From: JOPF133 sp052144935
GTDB taxonomy: Bacteria > Acidobacteriota > Terriglobia > Bryobacterales > Bryobacteraceae
Direction: 5' to 3'
Assembly (NCBI GenBank): GCA_052144935.1
Contig: JBKQPR010000375.1
Span: 13,224 to 77,223, forward strand
Length of the DNA stretch: 64,000 bases
Shown one piece after another: positions 17,333 through 26,411 of this stretch; the first letter of the stretch is position 1, and each line of letters starts with the position of its first letter. A program made the translations under genes and the position numbers. The notes beneath the pieces are model-generated. The model worked only from the letters and a program-made list of their open reading frames with translations. It made no database searches and was not told where the DNA came from.

Positions 17333-18016
17333 ATGCCTCGCGCGATGTCGGAGTCCGTCGACGACTACCTCAAAGCCATCCTCGAATTGGGTGGCGCGGA
17401 GGACTCGCGGGTAACCACCAACGCCTTGGCCGAGAGGCTCGGAGTCCGCACTCCTTCCGTTACAGGAATGCTGCAAAAGCTGGCGTCGCAGCGCCCGGCC
17501 CTGGTTCTGTATGAAAAGCACCACGGTGTCCGGCTCACCGCGGGAGGCAAACGGAGGGCGTGGGAACTGGTCCGGCATCACCGCCTGCTGGAATTGTTTC
17601 TGCACGACGTTCTGAAGTACTCCTGGGACGAAGTACACGACGAAGCCGAGCGGCTGGAGCACTTCATCTCGGAGCGCTTTGAAGACCGGGTCGCGGCAGT
17701 CCTCGGCGATCCGGAAGTCGATCCGCATGGGCACGTGATCCCCCAGAAGCACGAAACAGGGGTATTCCGCGATGAGGTGCCGCTGGCGCAATGGCCTCTG
17801 GGGGCGCCCGCGACGATCAGCAGCGTTTCCGACCGCAACGCCATCGCCTTGCGCGAATTGGAGCGGCTGGGGCTGATGCCGGGCGTCGCGTTGATCGTGG
17901 AGAAACGGAATTCCGGATCTTCCCTTTCGATACGATTGGCAGACCGCGGGGAACCTGTACGGCTAAGCCACGATCTGGCGAACTGTGTTCTGGTGGCCCC
18001 GGGTGGAACGCTTTGA
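17333..18016 (+). CDS. DtxR/MntR-family metal-dependent repressor
   Basis: A 227-residue protein with three parts typical of DtxR: an N-terminal winged helix (SVDDYLKAILELGG, then TNALAERLGVRTPSVTGMLQKL), a dimerisation and metal-binding region with His/Glu/Cys-type ligands (HHRLLELFLHDVL, HDEAERLEHFIS) and a C-terminal SH3-like/FeoA domain (ALRELERLGLMPGVALIVEKR). It should repress iron or manganese uptake or homeostasis genes when metal is bound. ATG 17333 is chosen over an upstream frame because the domain starts here; ATG 17345 (MSESVDDY) is also possible. It is divergent from the Oar-like receptor, which may be a target. Confidence 0.93.
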   Translation: MPRAMSESVDDYLKAILELGGAEDSRVTTNALAERLGVRTPSVTGMLQKLASQRPALVLYEKHHGVRLTAGGKRRAWELVRHHRLLELFLHDVLKYSWDEVHDEAERLEHFISERFEDRVAAVLGDPEVDPHGHVIPQKHETGVFRDEVPLAQWPLGAPATISSVSDRNAIALRELERLGLMPGVALIVEKRNSGSSLSIRLADRGEPVRLSHDLANCVLVAPGGTL

Positions 18017-18248
18017 TCGGTCGCCGGTTCGTGGGGGCTGGCGACGCTTTCGAGGGCGATTTTGAAGGTTTTTGGGGGCACCCTTTCGTTCAAACCGGCC
18101 CGGCCGGCGGCCTTGCTCAAGTCCGCCCACCGGCTGAAGGCCGCGGTGCGCCGAGGGCGCCCCAGCCTGACTGCCCCGCCGGGCAGCGGCGCCGCAACCA
18201 CTCCGCGGTGAAAACGCGCTTTCCGCCCAGAGGCCAAGCCCCGCCGGT

Positions 18249-20762
18249 TTACTGGAGCGGAAGGCTCTCCTGCCCGTTCCCGTTGGGACCCTCGGCTTCC
18301 GGGATCACGGAGGCCGCCGCCACCTTGTCGCCTTCCTCCAGGGTGACCAGCTTGACGCCCTGCGAGGAACGGCCGACCTGGCGGATGGTGGCGGAATCGA
18401 TGCGGATGATTTTGCCGTTCTGGCTGACGATAATGATTTCGGAATCCTCCTTCACGGACAGGATCGCCATCACGCGGCCGGTCCTGCTGTTGGTCCGCAT
18501 GTTGATAACGCCCTGGCGCCCGCGGGCCGTGAGCCGGTAGTCCTCGAGCGGCGTCCGCTTGCCGTAGCCATTGTCGGCGATGGAGAGGATGATGCCCTCC
18601 TTGCCCACCACTTCCATGCCGATCAGGTAATCGCCTTCGGCCAGGTCCATGGCGCGCACGCCGCGCGCCTGGCGGCCCATGGGACGCACCTGGGTTTCGG
18701 CGAAACGGATGGCCTGCCCTTCCCGCGAGCCGATGAAGATGAAGTTGTCGCCGTGGGTGATCTTGGCGCCGATCAACTCGTCGCCCTCGTCGAGGGAGAC
18801 CGCGATCAGTCCGCCCGATCTGGGGTTGTCGAACTCGGTGAGCTCGGATTTCTTGATGACCCCCTGCTTGGTGACCATGATGATGTACTGGTCGGGCACG
18901 AAGTCCTTCACCGAGAGGAAGGCTTTCACGGTCTCATCGGGCTGCAGGTTGATGAGGTTGGAGATGTGCTTCCCTTTGCCGGTGGTGGAGGCGTCCGGGA
19001 CTTCATACACCTTGAGCCAGTAGAGGCGCCCGCGCGTGGTGAAGATGAGCAGATAGGTATGGGTGGAGGCGACGATGAGGTACTCGACGAAATCCTCCGC
19101 GCGCGTGCTCATGCCGATGCGGCCCTTGCCGCCGCGGGTCTGCCGCCGGTAGGTATCCACGGAGGTGCGCTTCAGGTAACCGCCGCGCGTGACGGTGACC
19201 GCCATGTCCTCCACGGCCACCAGGTCTTCCAGGCGGATCTCGCCGGTGTCCTCTTCGATCGAGGTCTTGCGGGCGTCGCCGTATTCCTTCTGAACCTCTC
19301 TGAGTTCCTTGACGATCAGATCGCGCAGCACCTTGTCGGAGCCGAGGATTTCGAGGTACTCGGCGATGCGGCGCTGGATATCGCCCAGCTCGTCGAGGAT
19401 CTTCTGCCGCTCCATGCCGGTGAGGCGCTGCAACTGCAGCTCGATGATGGCCTGGGCCTGCTTCTCGGAGAATTCGAAGCGCGCGATCAGCCCATCGCGG
19501 GCCTCCCGCGGGGAGCGGGCCGCGCGGACGATCCGGATCACCTCGTCGAGGTTATCGAGAGCCTTCTGAAATCCGAGCAGGATGTGCTCGCGGTCGCGGG
19601 CTTTGCGCAGCTCGTATTCGGTGCGGCGGCGGACCACTTCGACGCGGTGGTCGATGAAGAACTTGATCATCTCCACCAGGCCCAGCTCGCGCGGCTGGCC
19701 GTTGACGATGGAGAGCATGATGACGCCGAAGCCGGTCTGGAGCTGGGTGTGCTTGTAGAGGTTGTTGAGCACCACCTCGGCCTGCTCGCCGCGCTTCAAT
19801 TCGATCACGATGCGCATGCCGTCGCGGTCGCTCTCATCGCGGATATCGCCGATGCCCTCGATGCGCTTCTCGTTGACCATGGCGGCCATCTGCTCGATGA
19901 GCTTCGACTTGTTCACCTGATAGGGGATTTCGTTGACCACGATCTGCTCGCGGTCCTTGCCCATCTTTTCGACGGCCGCCTTGGCGCGGATCTTGAGCGA
20001 ACCGCGGCCCTTGGTGTAGGCGTCGATGATTCCCTGACGGCCCAGAATGGCGCCGCCGGTGGGGAAGTCGGGACCCTTCACGATGTCGAAGAGCAGGGAA
20101 AGCGGCGTATCGGGGTGCCGGATCAGCAGGACGGTGGCCTCGACGATCTCGGTCAGGTTGTGCGGGGGGATGTTGGTGGCCATGCCGACGGCGATGCCCG
20201 AGGAACCATTCACCAGCAGGTTGGGAACGCGCGTAGGGAGGACTTCCGGCTCCATTTCGCTATCGTCGTAATTGGGGCGGAAGTCGACGGTTTCCTTGTC
20301 CAGGTCTTCCAGCAGGGCGCCGGCAATGCGCGAGAGGCGGGCTTCGGTGTACCGCTCGGCGGCCGGCGGGTCGCCATCCACGGAGCCGAAGTTGCCCTGG
20401 CCATCCACCAGCGGATAGCGCATCGAAAAGGGCTGCGCCATGCGCACCAGGGCGTCGTAGATGGGGGCATTGCCGTGGGGATGGTATTTGCCCATGACGT
20501 CGCCGGTGATGCGGGCGCACTTGCGCGTGGGGCGATTGAAGGCCAGCCCCATCTGCTGCATGGAATAGAGGATCCGGCGGTGTACCGGCTTGAGCCCGTC
20601 GCGGATATCCGGCAGGGCGCGGCCGACGATCACGCTCATGGCGTAATCCAGGTACGAGCGCCGCATCTCGTCTTCGATATTGATGGGCAGGAGGTTCTTA
20701 TCCCCACCGCTTCCGGACGGGGGCGGGGGTGGGGCTTGGGGGGGTAGTTCCTGGTCTGCCAA
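18249..20762 (-). CDS. gyrA: DNA gyrase subunit A
   Basis: The 837-residue breakage-reunion subunit of DNA gyrase. The N-terminal domain has IEDEMRRSYLDYAMSVIVGRALPD, the quinolone-pocket helix and catalytic Tyr138 in AERYTE. The C-terminal wrapping domain contains the GyrA-box variant QTRGGKG, which favours gyrase over topoisomerase IV. A proline-rich leader of about 20 residues precedes the conserved start. In the quinolone pocket, residues equivalent to E. coli Asp82 and Ser83 are Asn98 and Ala99, while the Asp87 equivalent (Asp103) is kept. gyrB is not adjacent. Confidence 0.97.
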   Translation of the reverse strand: MADQELPPQAPPPPPSGSGGDKNLLPINIEDEMRRSYLDYAMSVIVGRALPDIRDGLKPVHRRILYSMQQMGLAFNRPTRKCARITGDVMGKYHPHGNAPIYDALVRMAQPFSMRYPLVDGQGNFGSVDGDPPAAERYTEARLSRIAGALLEDLDKETVDFRPNYDDSEMEPEVLPTRVPNLLVNGSSGIAVGMATNIPPHNLTEIVEATVLLIRHPDTPLSLLFDIVKGPDFPTGGAILGRQGIIDAYTKGRGSLKIRAKAAVEKMGKDREQIVVNEIPYQVNKSKLIEQMAAMVNEKRIEGIGDIRDESDRDGMRIVIELKRGEQAEVVLNNLYKHTQLQTGFGVIMLSIVNGQPRELGLVEMIKFFIDHRVEVVRRRTEYELRKARDREHILLGFQKALDNLDEVIRIVRAARSPREARDGLIARFEFSEKQAQAIIELQLQRLTGMERQKILDELGDIQRRIAEYLEILGSDKVLRDLIVKELREVQKEYGDARKTSIEEDTGEIRLEDLVAVEDMAVTVTRGGYLKRTSVDTYRRQTRGGKGRIGMSTRAEDFVEYLIVASTHTYLLIFTTRGRLYWLKVYEVPDASTTGKGKHISNLINLQPDETVKAFLSVKDFVPDQYIIMVTKQGVIKKSELTEFDNPRSGGLIAVSLDEGDELIGAKITHGDNFIFIGSREGQAIRFAETQVRPMGRQARGVRAMDLAEGDYLIGMEVVGKEGIILSIADNGYGKRTPLEDYRLTARGRQGVINMRTNSRTGRVMAILSVKEDSEIIIVSQNGKIIRIDSATIRQVGRSSQGVKLVTLEEGDKVAAASVIPEAEGPNGNGQESLPLQ

Positions 20763-21070
20763 ACGGTCTCCTCTTTGGGGGGGGTAAGTTCTATTTTAAC
20801 AAGAATTTAGTTGGAAGAGAAGAGGCGTCGAGGGAGCCGCTTACGGTGTATCCGGCAACCATCCTGCACGTGTTGCGGGGAAGCTATCCCGGGGTGCGCG
20901 CTTGGCCCGAACCAGCCCCGGAAAGCGCGCCTACCGGCCTGTAATTACGAAATTTTCTTGCCTCTACAGTGGGATTCGGCCCGAAGTGGAGTTTTCGGCA
21001 GTTTGGCCCGGTTTGCGCCCGCGGGCGCTTTTCGCATAGACTGGACCCGCGTTAAGCTGAGGTTAGAGCC
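20763..21070. other. Non-coding gap upstream of gyrA
   Basis: About 308 bases separate gyrA from the antitoxin gene. A poly-G/pyrimidine tract lies next to the gyrA start. The stretch holds the promoters of the two divergent genes by position, but I could not identify clear -35/-10 boxes or any small gene. Confidence 0.4.
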
Positions 21071-21349
21071 ATGACCGTCCATCTCAGACCGGAAACCCAA
21101 GCCAGGCTTACGGCGCAAGCCGCCGCCTTAGACATGTCGGTCGACGCCTACCTTGAGGCGCTGGTCGAAAAGGAGTTGGCGCCCATTCGCTCGGAGCCGG
21201 AGGCCGTCAGCGGCAGTCAGTTTCAGAGAGAGCATGGCATCTGGGTCTACCGCACCGGCGACCCCATGCCGCTTACGCTGGCTGAAGACACCTTGGATGC
21301 GCTGCGGCGGGAACGTGAGGCGAGCCTGATCGGAAACATTCCCAGGTGA
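21071..21349 (+). CDS. VapB-like antitoxin of a type II toxin-antitoxin pair
   Basis: A 92-residue protein starting MTVHLRPETQARLTAQAAAL, which resembles a short DNA-binding (ribbon-helix-helix-like) N-terminus, followed by a charged tail (LAEDTLDALRREREASLIGN) likely to bind the toxin. Its TGA overlaps the GTG start of the PIN-domain toxin as GTGA, the usual coupled arrangement. The antitoxin is intact although the toxin is frameshifted, so it could survive as an orphan regulator. Confidence 0.72.
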   Translation: MTVHLRPETQARLTAQAAALDMSVDAYLEALVEKELAPIRSEPEAVSGSQFQREHGIWVYRTGDPMPLTLAEDTLDALRREREASLIGNIPR

Positions 21350-21796
21350 GGATTTTCCTCGATACCTCAATTCTGATCCCGTCGTTCTATGGCGACCACC
21401 CCTATCACGACGCCTCGATTCAGATCGTTGATCGTCTGGAAATGGACGCCGGGTTCTGTGGTTCCCACAGCCTGGTGGAGACGTATTCCGTCCTGACGCG
21501 CATGCCAGGAAAATACCGGGTATCCGCGGAGCGGGCTAGCTAGGTTGTTCATTGCCAGCTTGCGCGAAAAGCTTCAGCCTGTTGCCCTGACGCACGCCGA
21601 GTATGTCGAGCTGATCGATCGCTATGCCGCCATGGGCATCGTAGGTGGGGCGATCTACGATGCGGTGCTTGCCCGTTGCGCCGTCAAAGCGGACGCGGAG
21701 GTTCTGCTGACCTGGAACAAGCGGGACTTTACTCGGTTTGGTCCCGAGATTGCGCGGCTGGTGAAAACGCCGCTGGAATTCCAGGGAGGCGCATGA
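21346..21796 (+). pseudogene. VapC-like PIN-domain toxin, frameshifted by a 4-bp duplication
   Basis: The first part reads MRIFLDTSILIPSFYG...HSLVETYSVLTRMPG, with the first acidic PIN residues, and stops at TAG 21541. The rest continues in another frame from 21545 (LFIASLREKLQ...GGAIYDAVLARCAVKADAEVLLTWNKRDF), carrying the remaining acidic residues. The break lies on a tandem CTAG CTAG at 21536-21543. Removing one CTAG restores one frame reading AERARLFIASLREK, a normal-looking PIN toxin of about 148 residues that would degrade RNA. As it stands the gene cannot make a full toxin. Confidence 0.85.
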
Positions 21797-21888
21797 AACC
21801 GCCGATAGCCCGGGCAGCGGCCACTTCTACGGTAGGACGCGATGTGCTCAAGTGGTCCTTCGATGCCGTAACGAGGACTGTCTTATTC

Positions 21889-21999
21889 TCACAGTGTCTT
21901 AAAGTGGGCAGTCGCTCGATAGTGGTCGACCAAGACGGGACGCGTCTTCGCCACCATCCCAAGGTCGAACAGCCACACTTCACCTCGTGTGGGCTGCAT
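21889..21999 (-). pseudogene. Truncated MazF/PemK-like toxin
   Basis: A 36-residue frame starting MQPTRGEVWLFDLG and reaching KTRPVLV, the characteristic opening of MazF-type endoribonuclease toxins, then drifting into unrelated residues and stopping. Full MazF proteins are about 110 residues. A second frame (21729-21983) contains VLVTASKDHLSTSRPTVEV, which faintly recalls the later MazF strand, so a frameshift is possible. The ATG overlaps the end of the antitoxin gene, as in an intact pair. Confidence 0.6.
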
Positions 22000-22183
22000 T
22001 CTCTTCCTGGTCGAGGAGGGCGAACAACGCCTTGCCAGCTTCGCCAATCTCCTCGCCGGTGATCGGGCCGGAGTCGAACGGCAATTCATGGGACCGCCGC
22101 ATGATTTCCACCACGAATGCCTGCTTGTCGTCAGGCGGCAGCGCCTCGAAGGCATCCAGAAGCTGGACGGTTTGCTCGCTCAT
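21980..22183 (-). CDS. Short antitoxin-like protein paired with the MazF remnant
   Basis: A 68-residue protein (MSEQTVQLLDAFEALPPDDKQ...EEIMRRSHELPFDSGPITGEEIGEAGKALFALLDQEE). This acidic helical type, with its LLDAFEALPPDDK opening, usually precedes MazF-like or RelE-like toxins as the antitoxin. The start ATG at 22183 is chosen because the upstream extension (to 22294) has no similarity. The overlapping downstream frame is the MazF-like fragment, so the module is probably inactive or an orphan antitoxin. Confidence 0.65.
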   Translation of the reverse strand: MSEQTVQLLDAFEALPPDDKQAFVVEIMRRSHELPFDSGPITGEEIGEAGKALFALLDQEENAAHTR

Positions 22184-22284
22184 ACTTTCAAGGTAGCCTA
22201 TTCCCAGTTTGGCCGGCCAGTCTGCCTCGACCGAAGTTCCCCGCCGGTCAATTACAATATGGAGGGCCGCCTGCAGGCCCGCCG

Positions 22285-25260
22285 ATGACCGCACCCCACC
22301 CGATCCAGCGCCGCTACCTCGCCGAGCAGCTCATGCGGCTGCGGCGCGCCGATGAGCAGCAGCGCTACGCGGCGGCCCAGCGGCAGGGGCGCATCGATCC
22401 CAACCCGCACCAGATCGATGCCGTGATCTTCGCGCTGAAACGAATCCCGGAAGGCGGGTGCATCCTGGCCGATGAGGTGGGGCTCGGAAAGACCATTGAG
22501 GCGGGCCTGGTCATCGCACAATTGCGCGCCGAAGGGGCGGCGTCGCGCGTGCTGCTGGTGGTGCCGAAGCCGCTCTTGGGGCAATGGCAGGACGAGTTAT
22601 ACCGCCTTTTCGGAATCCAGGCCGCCGAAGGGCTCCCGGAGCCGGGCGGATTCTCCGGCCCGGGGGTCTTCCTGGCCGGCCGCGAGATGGCGGGCAGCGA
22701 GCGCGGCGCCGCCATCCTGCGCGATAGCGAACCCTTCGACCTGTGCGTGATCGACGAAGCCCACGAGGTTTTTGCCAACATCTACCGGCGTTTCGACAAG
22801 TACGGCCACTACAACCCGGATGCTTCGGAGGCCCGCACGGCCGACCGCGTGCGCAGCTTCCTTGGGCGCGCGCCGGTCCTGCTGCTTACCGCCACGCCCA
22901 TCCAGAACAACCTCACGGAGCTGTGGGGGCTGGTGCAGTACGTCGAACCCACGGGAACGTTGCTCGGCAGCCTGCGCACGTTCCGGGATGTCTTCTGCGA
23001 TGGCGACGACCGGAAACTGGTCGAGGGGCAGGATGACGAGTTGCGGCGCCGCATCGAAACGGTGGTACAGCGCACCCTGCGCCGGCAAGCCAAGGAGTTC
23101 CTCGAACGCCCGTTCGTCGACCGCCATGCCCAGATCTTCGAATACTCCATGACCCCGCGGGAGAAGGCGCTGTATGACGACGTGACGGCATACCTGCTGG
23201 AGCCGCAGATCCTGGCATTCCGCGGAAACCAGCGACGGCTGCTGCTGATCGGCTTCCATCGCCTGATGGGCTCGTCGGTCAAGGCGCTGGCCGCCAGCCT
23301 GCGCAAGGTCGCCGAGCGGCTTCGGAACATGGCGCGCGATCCGGGCGCAGCGACGGCGGCCGAGGTTCTGGGCGATCTCGACGACGAGGATTTCGAAGTC
23401 GAATCCGGGGACTCCGGGAGCGGCGCGCCCGATCGGAACGCCGCGCCCGATCCGGAGAAGCTCTCCGCCGAGCTGGAGCGCGTCCTGGAGTTCATCTATC
23501 GCGCCGAGTCCCTGCTGCGCGATAGCAAGGCCGAAAAGCTCCTCGACGTCATGCGCGTGATCGGCGAACGCGCGCCCGAACATCGGCGGGCCGTGATCTT
23601 CACGGAGTCGCTGGTAACGCAATCGTACCTGCGGGATGTGCTGGTGGAGCGCGGCGGCTTCCCGCCCGAGGCCATTACGCTGTTTCGCGGGACCAACGAT
23701 TCCGCGCGCGCCGCCGAGGCCCTGGCGCACTGGCAGCAGGAGATCGGCGACGCCCTCGCGCCGGGCCAGCGTCCCAGCCGCTCCGTGGCCGTCCGGCTGG
23801 CGCTGGTGCATGAGTTCCGGACTCGCTCGCAGGTCTTCATCTCCACCGAGGCCGGCGCCAAAGGTCTCAACCTGCAGTTCTGCGATACCATCGTCAACTA
23901 CGACCTGCCGTGGAACCCGCAGCGCATCGAGCAGCGCATCGGCCGGTGTCACCGGTACGGCCAGGAGCACGACGTGACGGTGATCAACTTCCTGGCGAAG
24001 GACAACAAAGCCCAGCGCCTCACCTTCGAGATCCTCAGCCGCAAGCTCGACCTGTTCGGCAAGGTGCTGGACGCTTCCGACGTGGTGTTGCACGAGCCTT
24101 CGACCGACACGCCCGAGACCCTGGCCGGCGCCCTGGGGAGCGATTTCGAGGGCCGCCTGCGGCGCATCTACGAACGCGCCCGGACGGTACACGAGATCGA
24201 GGCCGAACTGCGGCGCCTGCGCGAGGAGATGGAGGACGAGCGCAAGCGCTTCGAACAGACCTGGGCGCGCACCGCCGGGCTGATCGACACGCGTTTCGAT
24301 CAGCGCGTCAAACAGGTGTTCCGGCGCTTGCAGACCGACCTCCCCGAAGGGCTGGCCCGCCTGGATAGCGAGCTGGACCAACTGATCACCGGGTATTTCC
24401 AGGCGAGAGGCATCGAGCACCACCGCATCCCCGGCGCCGGTCCCGTGCGCATCGAGATCCCCGCTTCCAAGCGCCTGCCCGACGGCTGGCAAGCTGGGGG
24501 AACGGTGGCCATCGGAGACGCCAAAAAGCTGGACGGCGCTGACCCGCTGCACCTGGGCCACCCGCTGCTCAAAGCCGCCGTGGAGGAGGCCCGCGCCGCC
24601 ACCGATAAACGCTTCAGCGTCTCCTGGACTCTGGACGGGACGGCCCCCGCGCCGCTCCAGCTCCATAAGGGCGCGCGCGGACGCCTGGTGCTCACGCGCA
24701 TTCGCTACGAGGGTTTTGAGCGCGTGGACCGCCTGGTTCCCATCGCCGTGCTGGAGCGCGCGCGCCAGGAGGATGCCGCGCCGCTGGACCCGGAATCCGC
24801 CGAGTGGCTGCTCCAGCACGCGCCGCAGGACCGCCGGGCATTCAAGCCCCCGATCGCGCTCGACGACGCGTTGGACGATGCCATAGAGGAACTGGTGTTC
24901 GCCGACCAGGCCGGCGTGGCCAGCCACGAACAGCCGCACTTCGAGCGCAACCTGGAACAAATCGAGCGCTACATGGATGACCAGGTGATGGTCTTGCGGC
25001 GTCGCCTGGCCACCGCGAATGAGGCGCTGAGCGCGGCCGAAGACCAGCGCAATTCGGCCTTGGGATCGGAAGTCCGCAGCCAGGCCGAAGAGCGCGTGCG
25101 CAAGGTGCAGGGGGAGATCGAAGGCTTGGAAACCCAGATCGAACGTCTCGAAAGCCGCGACGATCCGGAGTACCAAAAGTGGCGCCAGCACGCGCACCAG
25201 CGGCGCTACCGGCCGCCCGAGACCATCCGCATGCTGGACGTGGAGTTCATTCTGAAATGA
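22285..25260 (+). CDS. SNF2-type superfamily 2 helicase
   Basis: A 991-residue SNF2/RapA-like ATPase. Helicase motifs appear in order: Q-like PHQIDAVIFAL, Walker A in ADEVGLGKTIEAG, Walker B in CVIDEAHEVF, motif III LLLTATPIQNN, and the second RecA domain with VFISTEAGAKGLNLQFC and the motif VI arginines QRIEQRIGRCHRYGQ. A coiled-coil region follows, then a C-terminal domain ending in a long charged helix. SNF2 helicases translocate on double-stranded DNA and occur in transcription recycling (RapA) and in anti-phage systems. The last ATG overlaps the nuclease gene as ATGA, so the three genes 22285-29994 form one operon. Confidence 0.92.
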   Translation: MTAPHPIQRRYLAEQLMRLRRADEQQRYAAAQRQGRIDPNPHQIDAVIFALKRIPEGGCILADEVGLGKTIEAGLVIAQLRAEGAASRVLLVVPKPLLGQWQDELYRLFGIQAAEGLPEPGGFSGPGVFLAGREMAGSERGAAILRDSEPFDLCVIDEAHEVFANIYRRFDKYGHYNPDASEARTADRVRSFLGRAPVLLLTATPIQNNLTELWGLVQYVEPTGTLLGSLRTFRDVFCDGDDRKLVEGQDDELRRRIETVVQRTLRRQAKEFLERPFVDRHAQIFEYSMTPREKALYDDVTAYLLEPQILAFRGNQRRLLLIGFHRLMGSSVKALAASLRKVAERLRNMARDPGAATAAEVLGDLDDEDFEVESGDSGSGAPDRNAAPDPEKLSAELERVLEFIYRAESLLRDSKAEKLLDVMRVIGERAPEHRRAVIFTESLVTQSYLRDVLVERGGFPPEAITLFRGTNDSARAAEALAHWQQEIGDALAPGQRPSRSVAVRLALVHEFRTRSQVFISTEAGAKGLNLQFCDTIVNYDLPWNPQRIEQRIGRCHRYGQEHDVTVINFLAKDNKAQRLTFEILSRKLDLFGKVLDASDVVLHEPSTDTPETLAGALGSDFEGRLRRIYERARTVHEIEAELRRLREEMEDERKRFEQTWARTAGLIDTRFDQRVKQVFRRLQTDLPEGLARLDSELDQLITGYFQARGIEHHRIPGAGPVRIEIPASKRLPDGWQAGGTVAIGDAKKLDGADPLHLGHPLLKAAVEEARAATDKRFSVSWTLDGTAPAPLQLHKGARGRLVLTRIRYEGFERVDRLVPIAVLERARQEDAAPLDPESAEWLLQHAPQDRRAFKPPIALDDALDDAIEELVFADQAGVASHEQPHFERNLEQIERYMDDQVMVLRRRLATANEALSAAEDQRNSALGSEVRSQAEERVRKVQGEIEGLETQIERLESRDDPEYQKWRQHAHQRRYRPPETIRMLDVEFILK

Positions 25261-26411
25261 AACCGGAGGAGACACAGGAAATGGCCCTGAAGATCCTGCA
25301 CACGGCCGATTGGCATCTTGGCCGGGGCTTTCCCTCCTTTGCCGAGGCGGACGAAACCAAGCTCACGCGGGCGCGCATCGATGCGGTGGACCGTCTTCTC
25401 GGCCTGGCCGAAAGCTTCACCGTCCACGCGGTTCTGTGCGCCGGCGATCTGTTCGACGACCCCGCTCCGGCCGAGAGCTGGTGGCGGGGCCTCGCGAAGC
25501 TGTTCGAGCGGCGCAACTGGCGCGACCGTCCGGTGTTTCTGCTGCCCGGAAATCACGATCCGCTGCAACCCGAATCGGTCTGGGCGGAAAACCATCCCTT
25601 CCGGCGCGCGCTGCCTGCCTGGGTTCACGTGATCGATCGCGACAACTACGAGTTTGCGTTATCGGAGGAGGCGGTTCTGTACGCCGCGCCGTGCCGCAGC
25701 CAGGCCGGGGCCGACGACCTGGCTTCCCGGCTTCCGCGGCGCGAGCCCAACGATGCGCGCATCCGCATCGGGATGGTACACGGACAGACCTTCGACATCG
25801 CCGGTCACCAGACCAACTTTCCGATTGCCCCGGATGCGGCCGAGCAGCGCGGCTTGAGTTACCTGGCGGTCGGCGATACGCACGCCTTCCGCGAGCTGCC
25901 TCCCAAAACCAGCCCTACGGTTTATCCGGGCGCTCCCGAAACGACCACGTTCGGAGAGAAGGATACGGGCTTCGCCGCGGTGGTGTTCTTTCCCCGTCTT
26001 GGACGGCCGCCGATCGTTCAGAAGCACCCCGTGGCCCGCTGGCGCTGGCGGGACGAACGCTGCACCAGTCTTGCGGAACTCGAAGCATTGCGCCAGCAGG
26101 ATTTGGGCGACTGCGTCCTGAAGCTGACGCTTTCCATGGAAGTGACGGTGAGCGAGCTCGACCGCGTGGAGGCCATCCTGGTGGAGCTCGCGGGCAACGA
26201 GGCCGCGCACGGAAAAGCCGGCGTGCTGAGCGTGGATCGCACCGGCCTGGAGTTGAACACCCGCGACACCGGCGGCTTCGAAGCGGATCTGCCCGAGGTG
26301 CTCCAATCCGTGGTGGTCCGTCTGCAGGAAACGGCCGGCAAGCCGGAAGGCGCGGTGGCGCGGCAAGCCCTCTTCCACCTCTACCGCACCGTGCGGGAGG
26401 CGCGCAAGTGA
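25257..26411 (+). CDS. SbcD/Mre11-like metallophosphoesterase nuclease
   Basis: A 384-residue calcineurin-like nuclease. The metal-binding motifs of SbcD/Mre11 are all present: ILHTADWHLG, CAGDLFDD, LLPGNHDP, GMVHGQTFD and a late VGDTHAF in place of the usual GDxHxH. The C-terminal part (about 270-384) should bind the SbcC-like ATPase. ATG 25257 overlaps the helicase stop (ATGA); an alternative ATG 25281 (MALKILHT), preceded by GGAGGAG, fits the family start better. Its TGA overlaps the next GTG. In SbcCD complexes this subunit cuts DNA ends and hairpins in an ATP-controlled manner. Confidence 0.92.
   Translation: MKPEETQEMALKILHTADWHLGRGFPSFAEADETKLTRARIDAVDRLLGLAESFTVHAVLCAGDLFDDPAPAESWWRGLAKLFERRNWRDRPVFLLPGNHDPLQPESVWAENHPFRRALPAWVHVIDRDNYEFALSEEAVLYAAPCRSQAGADDLASRLPRREPNDARIRIGMVHGQTFDIAGHQTNFPIAPDAAEQRGLSYLAVGDTHAFRELPPKTSPTVYPGAPETTTFGEKDTGFAAVVFFPRLGRPPIVQKHPVARWRWRDERCTSLAELEALRQQDLGDCVLKLTLSMEVTVSELDRVEAILVELAGNEAAHGKAGVLSVDRTGLELNTRDTGGFEADLPEVLQSVVVRLQETAGKPEGAVARQALFHLYRTVREARK

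Noticed and set aside
18753..20747. Very long open frame antisense to gyrA
   Set aside because: It is a product of high-GC codon use opposite an unmistakable gyrA; no protein family is recognised.
18249..20762. parC (topoisomerase IV) instead of gyrA
   Set aside because: The C-terminal domain has an intact GyrA-box (QTRGGKG), which ParC lacks or degrades.
22597..25275. Long antisense frame opposite the SNF2 helicase
   Set aside because: Shadow of a real, motif-complete gene; translation looks like random Gln/His/Gly-rich sequence.
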